Below, piece after piece: positions 35,706-44,156 of a DNA stretch of 64,000 nucleotides. Both the position numbers and the translations under genes were made by a program. This DNA is from JAMLHH01 sp035515235 (lineage in GTDB: Bacteria > Bacteroidota > Bacteroidia > Chitinophagales > JADIYW01). Within the stretch, counting starts at the first letter, position 1. Every line of letters begins with the position of its first letter. Below the pieces are notes generated by a model. It did not search any database. It saw only the letters and a program-made list of their open reading frames with translations, and had not been told where the DNA came from. The stretch is from contig DATJBS010000019.1 in assembly GCA_035515235.1 (NCBI GenBank), positions 1 through 64,000 of the forward strand, written 5' to 3'.

Positions 35706-36272
35706 ATGAACTTTCAAGCGAATACAAAACAGGATTTAATGATACAGTTGGATGCTTTGACTGAGCAATATCAAAAGGTCATTGCAAACAATTCTATAGA
35801 AATATTGAATATCAGAATAGATAATAAGTGGAGCATTTTTCAAAATATTGACCATATTAATAAGTCCAATCGAATGACTGCAATAGGATTCAAAACTCCT
35901 AAAATGGCTCTAGGTGTATTATTCGGAAAGTCAAAGAATGGCTCTAGGTCTACTCAAGAAATTATTCAACTTTATAATGAACACTTAAAAAAAGGAGCAA
36001 AGTCTCCCTATATACTTACTGCGAAAGATTGGTTCAGCTCATCAAATACAGAACTTTTACAACAATACAATGAACAGATTTCCTCTTTGAAAAGTAGCAT
36101 TCAAGATTGGTCAGAAGAAGATTTGAATCGATATTGCATAAAACATCCAATTTTAGGCAAAATTACAGGATTGGAAATGTGGAGTTTTACTGTTTATCAT
36201 CAATTTCATCACATGAGAACCATCCAAAGAATTCTAGAAAATTCAGAAACTATGGGTAGAAAAACGAGCTAA
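35706..36272 (+). CDS. DinB-like family protein (DUF1569-type)
   Basis: This 188-residue helical protein resembles the DinB/YfiT four-helix group: an N-terminal LTEQYQKVIANN, a His in NIDHINKSNRMT (near residue 54), and the C-terminal EMWSFTVYHQFHHMRTIQRI (about 158-177). The histidines could bind a metal as in thiol-S-transferase relatives. It stands alone on the plus strand, divergent from thiL. The biological role is unknown. Confidence 0.7.
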   Translation: MNFQANTKQDLMIQLDALTEQYQKVIANNSIEILNIRIDNKWSIFQNIDHINKSNRMTAIGFKTPKMALGVLFGKSKNGSRSTQEIIQLYNEHLKKGAKSPYILTAKDWFSSSNTELLQQYNEQISSLKSSIQDWSEEDLNRYCIKHPILGKITGLEMWSFTVYHQFHHMRTIQRILENSETMGRKTS

Positions 36273-36390
36273 AAAGTTATTTCTCAGACAAACAAAAATT
36301 TGAAACACACAGAAACATAGTTTTAATGGTTTGGTAAACCACTGAATTATTCAATATTTATTGCTTTCTCTTTATATATTTAAGGGACTT

Positions 36391-36548
36391 TCATCTCTGC
36401 GAAAAATTTATTTTCCTATTTAAAAGCTCTTCTTTCAAACATTGATGATAAACACTCTCCAACAAAACTCTACTCAATATTTTATGAACTTCAATTGCAC
36501 TGGCGATTATTTCATACTTCAAACTATCTAAATTTTTTTTGTAACCAT
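36391..36548 (-). pseudogene. Relic of a GxxExxY-family gene
   Basis: In the 376-base gap 36273-36648 the minus strand, read in one frame, gives LDSLKYEIIASAIEVHKIL followed by LLESVYHQCLKEELL and a TGA stop (36393-36391). This is the N-terminal part of a GxxExxY protein (PDDEXK-related). The motif Gly is replaced (VLLESVY). The only ATG (36548) is out of frame across a run of eight A, and the C-terminal two thirds are not recognisable. It is therefore a decayed gene. The rest of the gap holds no other feature. Confidence 0.65.
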
Positions 36549-36648
36549 TGCCTATGTACCTATATGTTTAATAATCACATTAATATATATACTGCTTTTA
36601 GAATAAAATGGCAGAAAAAATGATTTGAATTATTAGATAACTGAAGGT

Positions 36649-37608
36649 TTACTGAGTTTCTTTTTTCAAAAGCGCTGCACTTTGTTTTTGTCCTTTGATT
36701 CCTAAATACAAAACTCCTAATAAAACTAAAAAAGTTCCTATCCCTTGTACTAAAGAAAACGATTCGTGCAGAATAAAATAGGACATCAATATAGTAGCTA
36801 CAGGCCCAAAAGTTGAAATGATTGCAGCATTGGAAGACCCTATCAACGAAATGCCTTTAGTTAAAGCCAAAGTTGGAATAATAGTAGCAATCAATCCCAT
36901 CAATGCTCCATACATATATACTTGCCAATCGTACCCTGTCAATTTAAATCCATAAATTATACCGAAATGCAATAATACAGCTATTGTAGAGATGAGCATC
37001 GACAAACAATTAAATGCAATTGTGCCCATTTGCTTAATTAAATCATCGCTATACACTAAGTAAAAAGCATAAGCTAATGCACTCATAAAAACATAAAACA
37101 CTCCTAATCCAACTCCTTTGCCCGTCAACTCAAAATCTTGACTCATGCAAGCAATTAATATTCCAGTATAAGTAATGGCTACAGCTATCAATTGATTTTT
37201 AGTGATGACTCTTTTAAAAATAATCGCTCCCAATATCAATACTAAGGTGGGATATACGAAGACTATCAACCTTTCTAAATTAGCCTGAATATATTGTAAG
37301 CCTAAAAAGTCAAATAAGCTTGCGAGATAATATCCAACCAAACCTATACCTAATAATTTCCCCCATGGAGCACTTTTAATATGTTGGATTTTTAAAGCAG
37401 GAGAAAAAATTAACACACCCAAATAATAGGGTAAGGCAAATAGCATTCTAAACATCAGAGCGGTGATGCCATCAATTCCATGGAGAAGTGAAAGTTTTAC
37501 AAATATTGCCTTTGTACTAAAACATGCAGCACCTATCAAAATCAATATCACTCCTTTAGCAAAGTCATTTTGAGAAGTCCAAGATTTCTTTGTAGAAGCT
37601 ATATTCAT
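36649..37608 (-). CDS. DMT-superfamily transporter (EamA domains)
   Basis: The 319-residue protein has ten hydrophobic segments in two EamA repeats (about 20-150 and 165-305), as in drug/metabolite exporters such as RhaT- and YdcZ-like relatives. Typical features are ACFSTKAIFVKLS in the first helix and SNAAIISTFGPVATILMSYF in the second repeat. The substrate cannot be read. A TAGCTTTG box ends 4 bases before the ATG. Confidence 0.88.
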   Translation of the reverse strand: MNIASTKKSWTSQNDFAKGVILILIGAACFSTKAIFVKLSLLHGIDGITALMFRMLFALPYYLGVLIFSPALKIQHIKSAPWGKLLGIGLVGYYLASLFDFLGLQYIQANLERLIVFVYPTLVLILGAIIFKRVITKNQLIAVAITYTGILIACMSQDFELTGKGVGLGVFYVFMSALAYAFYLVYSDDLIKQMGTIAFNCLSMLISTIAVLLHFGIIYGFKLTGYDWQVYMYGALMGLIATIIPTLALTKGISLIGSSNAAIISTFGPVATILMSYFILHESFSLVQGIGTFLVLLGVLYLGIKGQKQSAALLKKETQ

Positions 37609-37612
37609 ACAA

Positions 37613-37620
37613 CAAAGCTA
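37613..37620 (-). promoter_or_regulatory. -7 box of the EamA transporter gene
   Basis: TAGCTTTG on the minus strand matches TAnnTTTG and ends 4 bases before the ATG at 37608, predicting a leaderless mRNA. No -33 box lies at the usual spacing. Confidence 0.4.
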
Positions 37621-37703
37621 AATGAATCTCCACTCATGTATACAGCTTTCACAAAAACATAACGGAAAGAAAGGGTAAAGTTCTTATTTGGATATACGTA
37701 ATT

Positions 37704-38321
37704 TTATTTCAACCTTTTAATAGTACAACCTATTGACTTTGTAGCATTTGGGTCATTTGGAGTTTCTGTTAATAAATTTTGCAAGGCTACTCCCAAATAC
37801 GGCTTCTTTACAGCATCAGCATCTTCAGAATTATCATCGATTGCTCCTTTATAGACCAAGATTCCATTTTTATCAAATAAGAAAACCTCCGGAGTTCTCG
37901 TCGCTCCAAAAGCATCTGCTAATTGGCTATTTTCGTCTACTACATAAAAAGTATTGTACTTATTGTTAGCAGCGTGTTCTCTCATTTTTTCTAAAGCATC
38001 GACATCTTTTCTTTGTGCTTCATTAGAATTCACTAAAACAAATCCCACATTATTCTCCAAAGTCCAATCTCCTATCGGTATATATCTGTCTTGCCATCCT
38101 AAAACAAATGGACAGGTATTACATGAAAAGATTACTAAAAGACCATTTTTCTTTTGGACACTATTCAGCGAAACAATTTCTCCAGAAACGTCTTCCATTT
38201 TGTATTCTGCCATTGGAATTTCTGCCCCGATAGCTAGAGATGATATGTTTTGAAGATTATTTTGAGCATTAACTACAAATAATGTTAAACTAAATAAAAA
38301 ACTCATGACTACTTTTCCCAT
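37704..38321 (-). CDS. Exported redoxin-domain protein
   Basis: This 205-residue thioredoxin-fold protein has a signal peptide (to about residue 19, FVVNAQ) and an active site SCNTCPF (CxxC at about residues 68-71) of the AhpC/TSA redoxin type. FGATRTPEVFLFDKNGILVY follows with the cis-Pro (TPEVF). It should act in the periplasm as a thiol oxidoreductase or peroxidase. There is no cytochrome c maturation gene nearby to suggest a partner. Confidence 0.85.
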   Translation of the reverse strand: MGKVVMSFLFSLTLFVVNAQNNLQNISSLAIGAEIPMAEYKMEDVSGEIVSLNSVQKKNGLLVIFSCNTCPFVLGWQDRYIPIGDWTLENNVGFVLVNSNEAQRKDVDALEKMREHAANNKYNTFYVVDENSQLADAFGATRTPEVFLFDKNGILVYKGAIDDNSEDADAVKKPYLGVALQNLLTETPNDPNATKSIGCTIKRLK

Positions 38322-38411
38322 AAAATGCTATTTTGAAATCTATTGGCTGAATGACTCAATAAGATATATTGTTTTCTTGAAAGCCTCTATTTAAATAAAC
38401 GAAATTAACAT

Positions 38412-39245
38412 ATGCCGGCATTAGAAAGGATTCTCACATCTGATATAATAAGTGAAATTTGGAAAAGTATTATCTATAGAATTAAAGATGGCAAAATCGT
38501 CCAACTCATGACACTTAAGCCCATTGAGGTCTATGACGAGACAATGCCCTATGAAATAGATGGTGCAAATTTGAAAGTAGACGTAAAAGCATACCTTGAA
38601 AATCTTTTACAAAAACCTATTCAAAGAGCTTTTGATTTTTTGTCTATGGATTTCAAAAACATGGATACAGAGTTTTTAAGTTACAAAATCAATGTTAAAG
38701 CAGATGTCTGTATGGATTATGAAAACTTAGGTATATATCTCAGTCATCAATTTTCAAATAAGCAATATTGGATTTTAGACGATAGAATTGGGTTATTATT
38801 TAGTGATTTTAAGTTGAGTAGAAAAAATAATCAACTAGAAGTTATCGTGCCCATGAGAATAGATGCAAAGTATAAAGCGTTGCATTATGATGGTCATGCG
38901 GATGTATTTGCGAGAGGAAATATTGTATACGACCCAGCGAGTACAATTATTAAAATTACAGATATCAGCTATGTTGCCACTTCGGACAAATTTATTCTGC
39001 GAATGGTGAATTTGATTTACTATAATGATATTATCGAAGCTCTTGAAGACTTCATGCAGTTTGATATTCGAGAGGAACTCAACGAGGGACTTGAATTATT
39101 GAGGACAGAAGTAAAAAAATACGATGAAGAAATTAAGTTAGTATCTGGAAGAGTAGATAGTTTAAGACTCAATCGTTTAGAATTATTACCTGAAGGAGGG
39201 AAAGGGTATTTAGAACTCAATGGGAAAATCAAATTATTGTCTTAG
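38412..39245 (+). CDS. DUF4403-like protein
   Basis: The 277-residue protein resembles the second half of DUF4403 proteins: the pattern GNIVYDPASTIIKITDISY (about 176-194), then amphipathic helices, then a segment ending LELNGKIKL. No signal peptide or lipobox is visible, although typical members are exported and longer, so it may be a truncated or divergent member. Its 3' end overlaps the convergent hypothetical gene by 12 bases. Function unknown. Confidence 0.6.
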   Translation: MPALERILTSDIISEIWKSIIYRIKDGKIVQLMTLKPIEVYDETMPYEIDGANLKVDVKAYLENLLQKPIQRAFDFLSMDFKNMDTEFLSYKINVKADVCMDYENLGIYLSHQFSNKQYWILDDRIGLLFSDFKLSRKNNQLEVIVPMRIDAKYKALHYDGHADVFARGNIVYDPASTIIKITDISYVATSDKFILRMVNLIYYNDIIEALEDFMQFDIREELNEGLELLRTEVKKYDEEIKLVSGRVDSLRLNRLELLPEGGKGYLELNGKIKLLS

Positions 39246-39716
39246 AACTTCCTTTAAAAGATTCTTTATACAAATTTTCATAGCATCTTGCACCACTGTT
39301 TCAAATCCTTTGTTGATTAAGGTTTCTGAAGCATCTTCTTGAAGAATGTTCCAGTAAGTAGTCTTAATAATATTATAAAGATTCAAATCTAAATCTCTTT
39401 CCACCGCTCGGTCTTGAAACTCATCGACAATCAATTTAAAAAGCCGAGTAGAGATAGATAGAAATGGCTCCATTCCTTTGCTTGCTTGGTACAAAGCATC
39501 TAAAAATATCAATGATTTTATTTTAGGAGCTTCAATATAAGTATACTCCAAGTACTCTTCTTTTTCAATTTTTCCTTCTATTAATGAGGCAAAAACTTCA
39601 TTTTCATAAACTCCTAAGTCATTCGTAGGCAATTCTACATACAAATGTAATTTCGGATGATACAATTGGTAATAAAAGAGAGTTTGACCTAAAGTCTCCA
39701 TATGAGTCGGTTCCAT
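39234..39716 (-). CDS. Hypothetical protein
   Basis: I do not recognise this 160-residue protein. It has no signal peptide or membrane segment. An aromatic N-terminus (LGQTLFYYQLYHPKLHLYVE) is followed by a mostly helical body with many leucines and isoleucines. The open frame can start at a TTG at 39728, but the ATG at 39716 is preferred, with a TAATTTTG box upstream at 39762-39755. It ends inside the convergent DUF4403-like gene. Confidence 0.6.
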   Translation of the reverse strand: MEPTHMETLGQTLFYYQLYHPKLHLYVELPTNDLGVYENEVFASLIEGKIEKEEYLEYTYIEAPKIKSLIFLDALYQASKGMEPFLSISTRLFKLIVDEFQDRAVERDLDLNLYNIIKTTYWNILQEDASETLINKGFETVVQDAMKICIKNLLKEVLRQ

Positions 39717-39754
39717 AAATGCTGACAATTGTCTAAAGTTTAAGGACGAAGCTA

Positions 39755-39762
39755 CAAAATTA
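39755..39762 (-). promoter_or_regulatory. Candidate -7 box of the 160-residue hypothetical gene
   Basis: TAATTTTG on the minus strand matches TAnnTTTG and lies 38 bases before the ATG at 39716. No -33 box is evident. Confidence 0.3.
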
Positions 39763-39902
39763 AAGTTTTTAGCACTTTAAATCTATTTAGATTAGAAAAG
39801 AATCCTTAGAAATAGATCATTTCGACGGAGGAGAAATCGCTTGAAGCATTTTATATAGAAACCCTTCACTTTGCTGCCGCTACACGCTGAATGATGTCTT
39901 TT

Positions 39903-40466
39903 TTAAATATGATGTGTAGGAGCAAAAGATGTCGTGGGCAGAAATCCACTTTGAGCAATTTTTAGTAATATCCATTCTGCTTCTTCTGGTGAAGTTCCTC
40001 TTCCAAATGTCACTTGCTTATCGGGATATTCCATAATCAAAATGCTTCTTTCGCGAATGACCCAAATTCCATTTTCACGTGCTTTATATTGCTCACGACC
40101 TACTCTTAATTGGGATATCTGTTGAAGAAAGTAATAACTTCTTCTATTATAAAACACTAAAGGCTTCTCTATCAGCATCTGATCTCGATTAATCAATATC
40201 CGCTCCCGACCAAAAAACATAAAGCTTAAAATGGTATATCCTAAAACTCCTAATCCAGACCAGATGAGAATAGAAAGAATTGACACTATTTTCAACCAAA
40301 AGCTAGAATCGGTGGAAAAAGTTTTTTCTATAATCAACCATAAAATGAAAGCCCAAGGAATCGCCATTAAGAATACCCAAGTCATCAGTTTCTTATTTTT
40401 TCTGACGGGCACCAATATTTGCAATTGATGATTTCGTAAATGAATGTGGATCCTATTAATACTCAT
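39903..40466 (-). CDS. Membrane protein with a PH-like domain
   Basis: The 187-residue protein has two membrane segments (about 28-48 and 60-85, separated by a short loop) and a C-terminal beta-rich part (INRDQMLIEKPLVFYNRRSY; ILIMEYPDKQVTFGRG) like bacterial PH-domain membrane proteins. The open frame extends to 40622, but that part overlaps the divergent yaaA gene. The ATG at 40466 (MSINRIHIHLRN) leaves a 73-base shared promoter gap. The role is unknown. Confidence 0.6.
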   Translation of the reverse strand: MSINRIHIHLRNHQLQILVPVRKNKKLMTWVFLMAIPWAFILWLIIEKTFSTDSSFWLKIVSILSILIWSGLGVLGYTILSFMFFGRERILINRDQMLIEKPLVFYNRRSYYFLQQISQLRVGREQYKARENGIWVIRERSILIMEYPDKQVTFGRGTSPEEAEWILLKIAQSGFLPTTSFAPTHHI

Positions 40467-40542
40467 GTGAAGAGAAGTGCTGCAAAATACTGTTTCCTTT
40501 AAACTTAATATAATCTCCTTTGTTCTTATTTTTATACTTATG

Positions 40543-41310
40543 ATGACAAAGCTAAGAATTGTAATATCCCCGGCCAAAACATTGGATTGGACTTCTGACC
40601 TTCCTAAAAGAACATTTTCCACTCCTAACTTTACGGAGCATGCTGAAAAGCTAATTGAAGTTTTAAAAAATTATTCCAGTCAAGAAATTGGCCAACTGAT
40701 GCATATTTCAACAAGTCTATCTCAACTCAATTTTGATAGATATCAAGAATGGTCATTGGATCATGACAAAAACACTCGACCTGCTATGTATGCTTTTGCC
40801 GGAGATGTTTATTCTGGACTAGATGCATACACTATGGAGAAAAAGGAAGTCGATTACGCTCAGAAGAGCTTAAGAATTCTTTCTGGATTGTACGGGATAC
40901 TTAAACCTTTGGACAAAATCTATCCATATAGATTAGAAATGGGAACGAGTCTTCCTGTGGAAGACAAAAAGAATTTATATCAATTTTGGGGAAATACTGT
41001 TGTAGATCAAATCAATGAAGAGCTCACTGAAAAAGATTATTTAGTCAATTTAGCTTCTGAAGAATATTTCAAAGTCATTCCAGTCAAGCAATTAAAACCT
41101 CAACTGATTATTCCTGCTTTCTATGATTATAAAAATGGAAAGTATAAAGTCATTAGCTTTTATGCAAAAAAAGCTAGAGGTAGCATGGCGAGATATATCA
41201 TCGATCATTCAATCCATAAAATCTCAGACATTAAAAATTTCGATATCGACGGATACTCTTTTAATGAATCTATGTCAAAAGGAAACACTTGGGTATTTAC
41301 AAGAGGTTAA
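40543..41310 (+). CDS. yaaA: Peroxide-stress protein YaaA family
   Basis: The 255-residue protein fits the YaaA/UPF0246 family, which in E. coli limits free iron and DNA damage during peroxide stress. The start KLRIVISPAKTLD, the middle LRILSGLYGILKPLDKIYPYRLEMG and the end FNESMSKGNTWVFTR are family signatures. The open frame begins at 40477, but the family N-terminus places the start at 40543 (or the adjacent ATG at 40540). Its stop shares the TTAA at 41307-41310 with the convergent csaA stop. Confidence 0.92.
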   Translation: MTKLRIVISPAKTLDWTSDLPKRTFSTPNFTEHAEKLIEVLKNYSSQEIGQLMHISTSLSQLNFDRYQEWSLDHDKNTRPAMYAFAGDVYSGLDAYTMEKKEVDYAQKSLRILSGLYGILKPLDKIYPYRLEMGTSLPVEDKKNLYQFWGNTVVDQINEELTEKDYLVNLASEEYFKVIPVKQLKPQLIIPAFYDYKNGKYKVISFYAKKARGSMARYIIDHSIHKISDIKNFDIDGYSFNESMSKGNTWVFTRG

Positions 41311-41636
41311 ACTACTCTCGAACCATTGAGTGCAGAAAGATGTGGCTGAATTAAAATCACATTATTGTTTTCAGAATACACTCCTAAAACCAAGCATTCA
41401 GAAATAAAATTGGCGACTTGTTTAGGTGGAAAATTTACAACTGCTAAAATTTGCTGTCCGACTAAGTTTTCCATGGAGTATAAATCTGTAATTTGAGCAG
41501 AACTTTTTTTAATTCCAAGTTCTCCAAAATCAATCCATAATTGATAAGCAGGTTTACGAGCTTTAAGAAATTCTTTTGCTTCTATTACTGTTCCAACTCT
41601 AATATCTACTGCTTCAAATTGCTCCCAAGTCAACAT
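41307..41636 (-). CDS. csaA: CsaA-type tRNA-binding domain protein
   Basis: The 109-residue OB-fold protein matches CsaA: VDIRVGTVIEAKEF, ARKPAYQLWIDFG, IKKSSAQIT and VVNFPPKQVANF. In Bacillus CsaA was described as a secretion chaperone; the domain also binds tRNA. It is a single gene whose stop codon overlaps the yaaA stop on the other strand. Confidence 0.92.
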   Translation of the reverse strand: MLTWEQFEAVDIRVGTVIEAKEFLKARKPAYQLWIDFGELGIKKSSAQITDLYSMENLVGQQILAVVNFPPKQVANFISECLVLGVYSENNNVILIQPHLSALNGSRVV

Positions 41637-41723
41637 TTTTTTGATAAAGATATCATCCTATTTAAATTTTAGGACTTTTCTAGCTATTCAAATTCTATTA
41701 GCAGATATGAAAATCTATAAATG

Positions 41724-41731
41724 TATATTTG
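41724..41731 (+). promoter_or_regulatory. -7 box of the GT2 gene
   Basis: TATATTTG matches TAnnTTTG and ends 10 bases before the ATG at 41742. It overlaps the first codons of the longer open frame starting at 41721, which excludes that start. Confidence 0.5.
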
Positions 41732-41741
41732 CAGCTTCAAT

Positions 41742-42662
41742 ATGAAAGAAAAGTCTTCAAAAATAGGAATAGTCACTATTACCTTCAATAGTGGTCAATT
41801 GATTGTGCCCTTTTTAGAAAGTGTTTTGGCTCAGACTCACAAAGATTTTATTCTTTATATTATTGATAATATCTCCAAAGACAATACGATCGAATTAATA
41901 GAGCAATATTCTGACCCAAGAATTGTACTTATAAAGAATTCAGAAAATGTAGGCGTTGCAGCTGGTAATAATCAAGGGATGCATTTAGCCATGGATGCTG
42001 GATGTCCATATGTGATGTTACTCAATAATGATGTTGAGTTTGAAAGTACTTTATTCGAAAAATTATTGATTGCTGGCGAAGAGAAAGGCCACAGTTTAGT
42101 GACTTGCAAAATGATGTACGACAGCGAAAAGAACAGAATTTGGTACGCGGGATGTCATTGGGATACTAAAGGTGGATATATGGCGCCTCACATTGGTCAA
42201 AAGGAAATCGATAGAGGTCAATTTGATACTATTCAAGAAGTGGATTATGCACCTACTTGTTTAGTCATGATGAAAAGAGAAGTCATTGATGATATCGGCT
42301 ATATGGACGAAAAGTATTTTGCCTACTTTGACGATACGGATTATTTCTATCGCATCACTCAACACGGTTTACACAAAATCTTGTACTATCCATTTGTCAA
42401 ATTCTACCATAAAGTGGGCGGATTGACCCAATCTAAATCAGGAACTGCTACTCAATTTAAATTTGGTAATTTTCATATTCATTTGACTACTAGAAATAAG
42501 GTGTATTATCTAAAAAAGCAGAAAAGCTGGAATGCTAATTGGAACATTCTCTATTTCTTTTTCAGGATGAACTTAAGATTTTTCTTTAGTGGAAAATATC
42601 ATGTTAATTTTGAGACATGGAAATTATTAAACAAAGCCTATTTTGAAGGTTTAAAAATGTAA
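41742..42662 (+). CDS. Glycosyltransferase family 2
   Basis: This 306-residue GT-A enzyme has GIVTITFNSGQL at the N-terminus, the nucleotide-binding aspartate in YIIDNISKDNT, and the metal motif LLNNDVEF (about 90-97). The acceptor-site region FAYFDDTDYFYR lies near residue 197. It resembles rhamnosyltransferase-like GT2 enzymes but the sugar cannot be assigned. Its stop overlaps the next ATG (TAATG). Confidence 0.9.
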   Translation: MKEKSSKIGIVTITFNSGQLIVPFLESVLAQTHKDFILYIIDNISKDNTIELIEQYSDPRIVLIKNSENVGVAAGNNQGMHLAMDAGCPYVMLLNNDVEFESTLFEKLLIAGEEKGHSLVTCKMMYDSEKNRIWYAGCHWDTKGGYMAPHIGQKEIDRGQFDTIQEVDYAPTCLVMMKREVIDDIGYMDEKYFAYFDDTDYFYRITQHGLHKILYYPFVKFYHKVGGLTQSKSGTATQFKFGNFHIHLTTRNKVYYLKKQKSWNANWNILYFFFRMNLRFFFSGKYHVNFETWKLLNKAYFEGLKM

Positions 42663-43285
42663 TGATGATGAAAAATATTTTAATACTATTCGTAGCGATA
42701 ACTACTCTGACTATTGCTTGTAGAAAAGATTCTATTTGTACAGACAAAGGGAATTACAATGTGACGGATTTTGATTTACAAATTAATAGCACGAATAGAG
42801 GCTTATTCAAAAATGAAGGCACAAATACAGAAACGACTATTGGAAGTACGAGAAACCAATTCATGTTTATTCCTACAAAATCTTATCTCGCTGTAAATTC
42901 TAAAACCTCCACTGGATTTGAATTATTCTCTACTGCTTATGCAGATGATTGTATCGTATCTGATATTTCTTTGACAAGCTTTAATCCTGCTAAAACTGAG
43001 CTAACAATTGATAGAGATATTGACCTTTCTATTTTTGGATTAGAAAGCAATATCATTCCTGCTGGCTATAATTTATTGGCGGTGCAATCTTTAAGAGCTG
43101 AACTTTTGAAAGATATTCCATCAAATGTCGACTTACATGCAGGCATTGAAATCCCCATTTCTGTTTCAAAAGATTTTTTAATTCCGTTTAATACTCAGAC
43201 ACTTAAGTTCACTTTAAAGCTAATTACGACCACAGGAGACGAGATGAAGTCGACAGTTGATGTTGTGGTTGATGTTAAGGTATAA
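42662..43285 (+). CDS. Predicted lipoprotein
   Basis: The 207-residue protein has a lipoprotein signal with lipobox TIAC (Cys at about residue 20) followed by RKD. The mature part is beta-rich with no motif I know. Three start codons are possible (ATG at 42662, 42665 or 42668); the first overlaps the GT2 stop. Being in the GT2 transcript it may relate to surface polysaccharide, but this is only positional. Confidence 0.7.
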   Translation: MMMKNILILFVAITTLTIACRKDSICTDKGNYNVTDFDLQINSTNRGLFKNEGTNTETTIGSTRNQFMFIPTKSYLAVNSKTSTGFELFSTAYADDCIVSDISLTSFNPAKTELTIDRDIDLSIFGLESNIIPAGYNLLAVQSLRAELLKDIPSNVDLHAGIEIPISVSKDFLIPFNTQTLKFTLKLITTTGDEMKSTVDVVVDVKV

Positions 43286-43358
43286 AGTTTTGTTAATCCT
43301 CTTTTTTTAAAATTCTGATGCTGTTCTTTGTGTTCTAATCACGCACAAATAACTACGA

Positions 43359-44156
43359 ATGAATAGATTCTTAAAATTAACTTTCATCTTTATAGTGCTT
43401 ACTTCCTTTCAACCTTCAGAAAGTGAAACACCACTATCAGAACCAATTGCATCAATTTCCACGCCAATAGCTCCATCAATCCCTTCTCCTCATTTACAAG
43501 GCGAAGTTTACTTACGTGCTTTATTTGCACAATTTCCATCTAATACATTTAGCTGGGAGGCTTTTAAATATGCTATGTTAGGAAAACAATCTTTGGAGAA
43601 AAATGTAAGCTTTCCAAAAGCAAATATTTTAACTATCATTGATTTTTCTAAACCTTCTACAGAAGAGAGATTATATGTAGTCGATTTGGATGAGTTCAAA
43701 ATCTTGACACATTCTTTAGTCGCTCATGGTCAAAACACCGGCGACAATTGGGCTAAAAACTTCTCTAATACTAATAATTCCCATCAATCTAGTTTGGGCT
43801 TTTTCAAAACTGCTGAAACTTATTATGGCTCAAAAGGCTTTTCTATGCGCTTAGATGGCTTAGAGAAAAACTTTAATTCTCAAGCTAGACCAAGAGCTAT
43901 AGTTGTACATGCTGCTGATTATGTCAGTGAAAGCTTCGCTAAAAATCACGGTAGATTAGGTAGAAGTCATGGATGTCCAGCTTTACCGAAGGAGTTAAAC
44001 CAAAAAATCATTCAACAAATTCAAGGTGGAAGTTTGTTATTCATCTACGCTCCTGTCGATCAATATATTCAAACTTCTAAAGTCATCAACTCTTCCGATA
44101 TCAATGCATTTATTGAACCATCTAACGAAGAGCCTACAGCTATCGCTAAGGGGTAG
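43359..44156 (+). CDS. Murein L,D-transpeptidase catalytic-domain protein (YkuD_2 type)
   Basis: The 265-residue protein has a short N-terminal hydrophobic signal. Its catalytic domain carries IVVHAADYVSESF (about 186-198) and RSHGCPALP (about 206-214), where His and Cys form the active site. This is the YkuD_2 group, which relates to L,D-transpeptidases. It should act on peptidoglycan in the periplasm. Its end overlaps the convergent ldt gene by 11 bases. Confidence 0.85.
   Translation: MNRFLKLTFIFIVLTSFQPSESETPLSEPIASISTPIAPSIPSPHLQGEVYLRALFAQFPSNTFSWEAFKYAMLGKQSLEKNVSFPKANILTIIDFSKPSTEERLYVVDLDEFKILTHSLVAHGQNTGDNWAKNFSNTNNSHQSSLGFFKTAETYYGSKGFSMRLDGLEKNFNSQARPRAIVVHAADYVSESFAKNHGRLGRSHGCPALPKELNQKIIQQIQGGSLLFIYAPVDQYIQTSKVINSSDINAFIEPSNEEPTAIAKG

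Noticed and set aside
39815..39900. Possible degenerate copy of a Bacteroidota intergenic repeat
   Set aside because: It has a vague likeness to common repeats (TTCGACGGAGGAGAAATCGC) but no second clear copy in the window to support it.
40477..40622. Long open frames in which yaaA and the divergent PH-like gene overlap
   Set aside because: Family N-termini (MTKLRIVISPAKTLD) and the conserved part of the PH-like protein start inside, leaving a normal divergent promoter gap.
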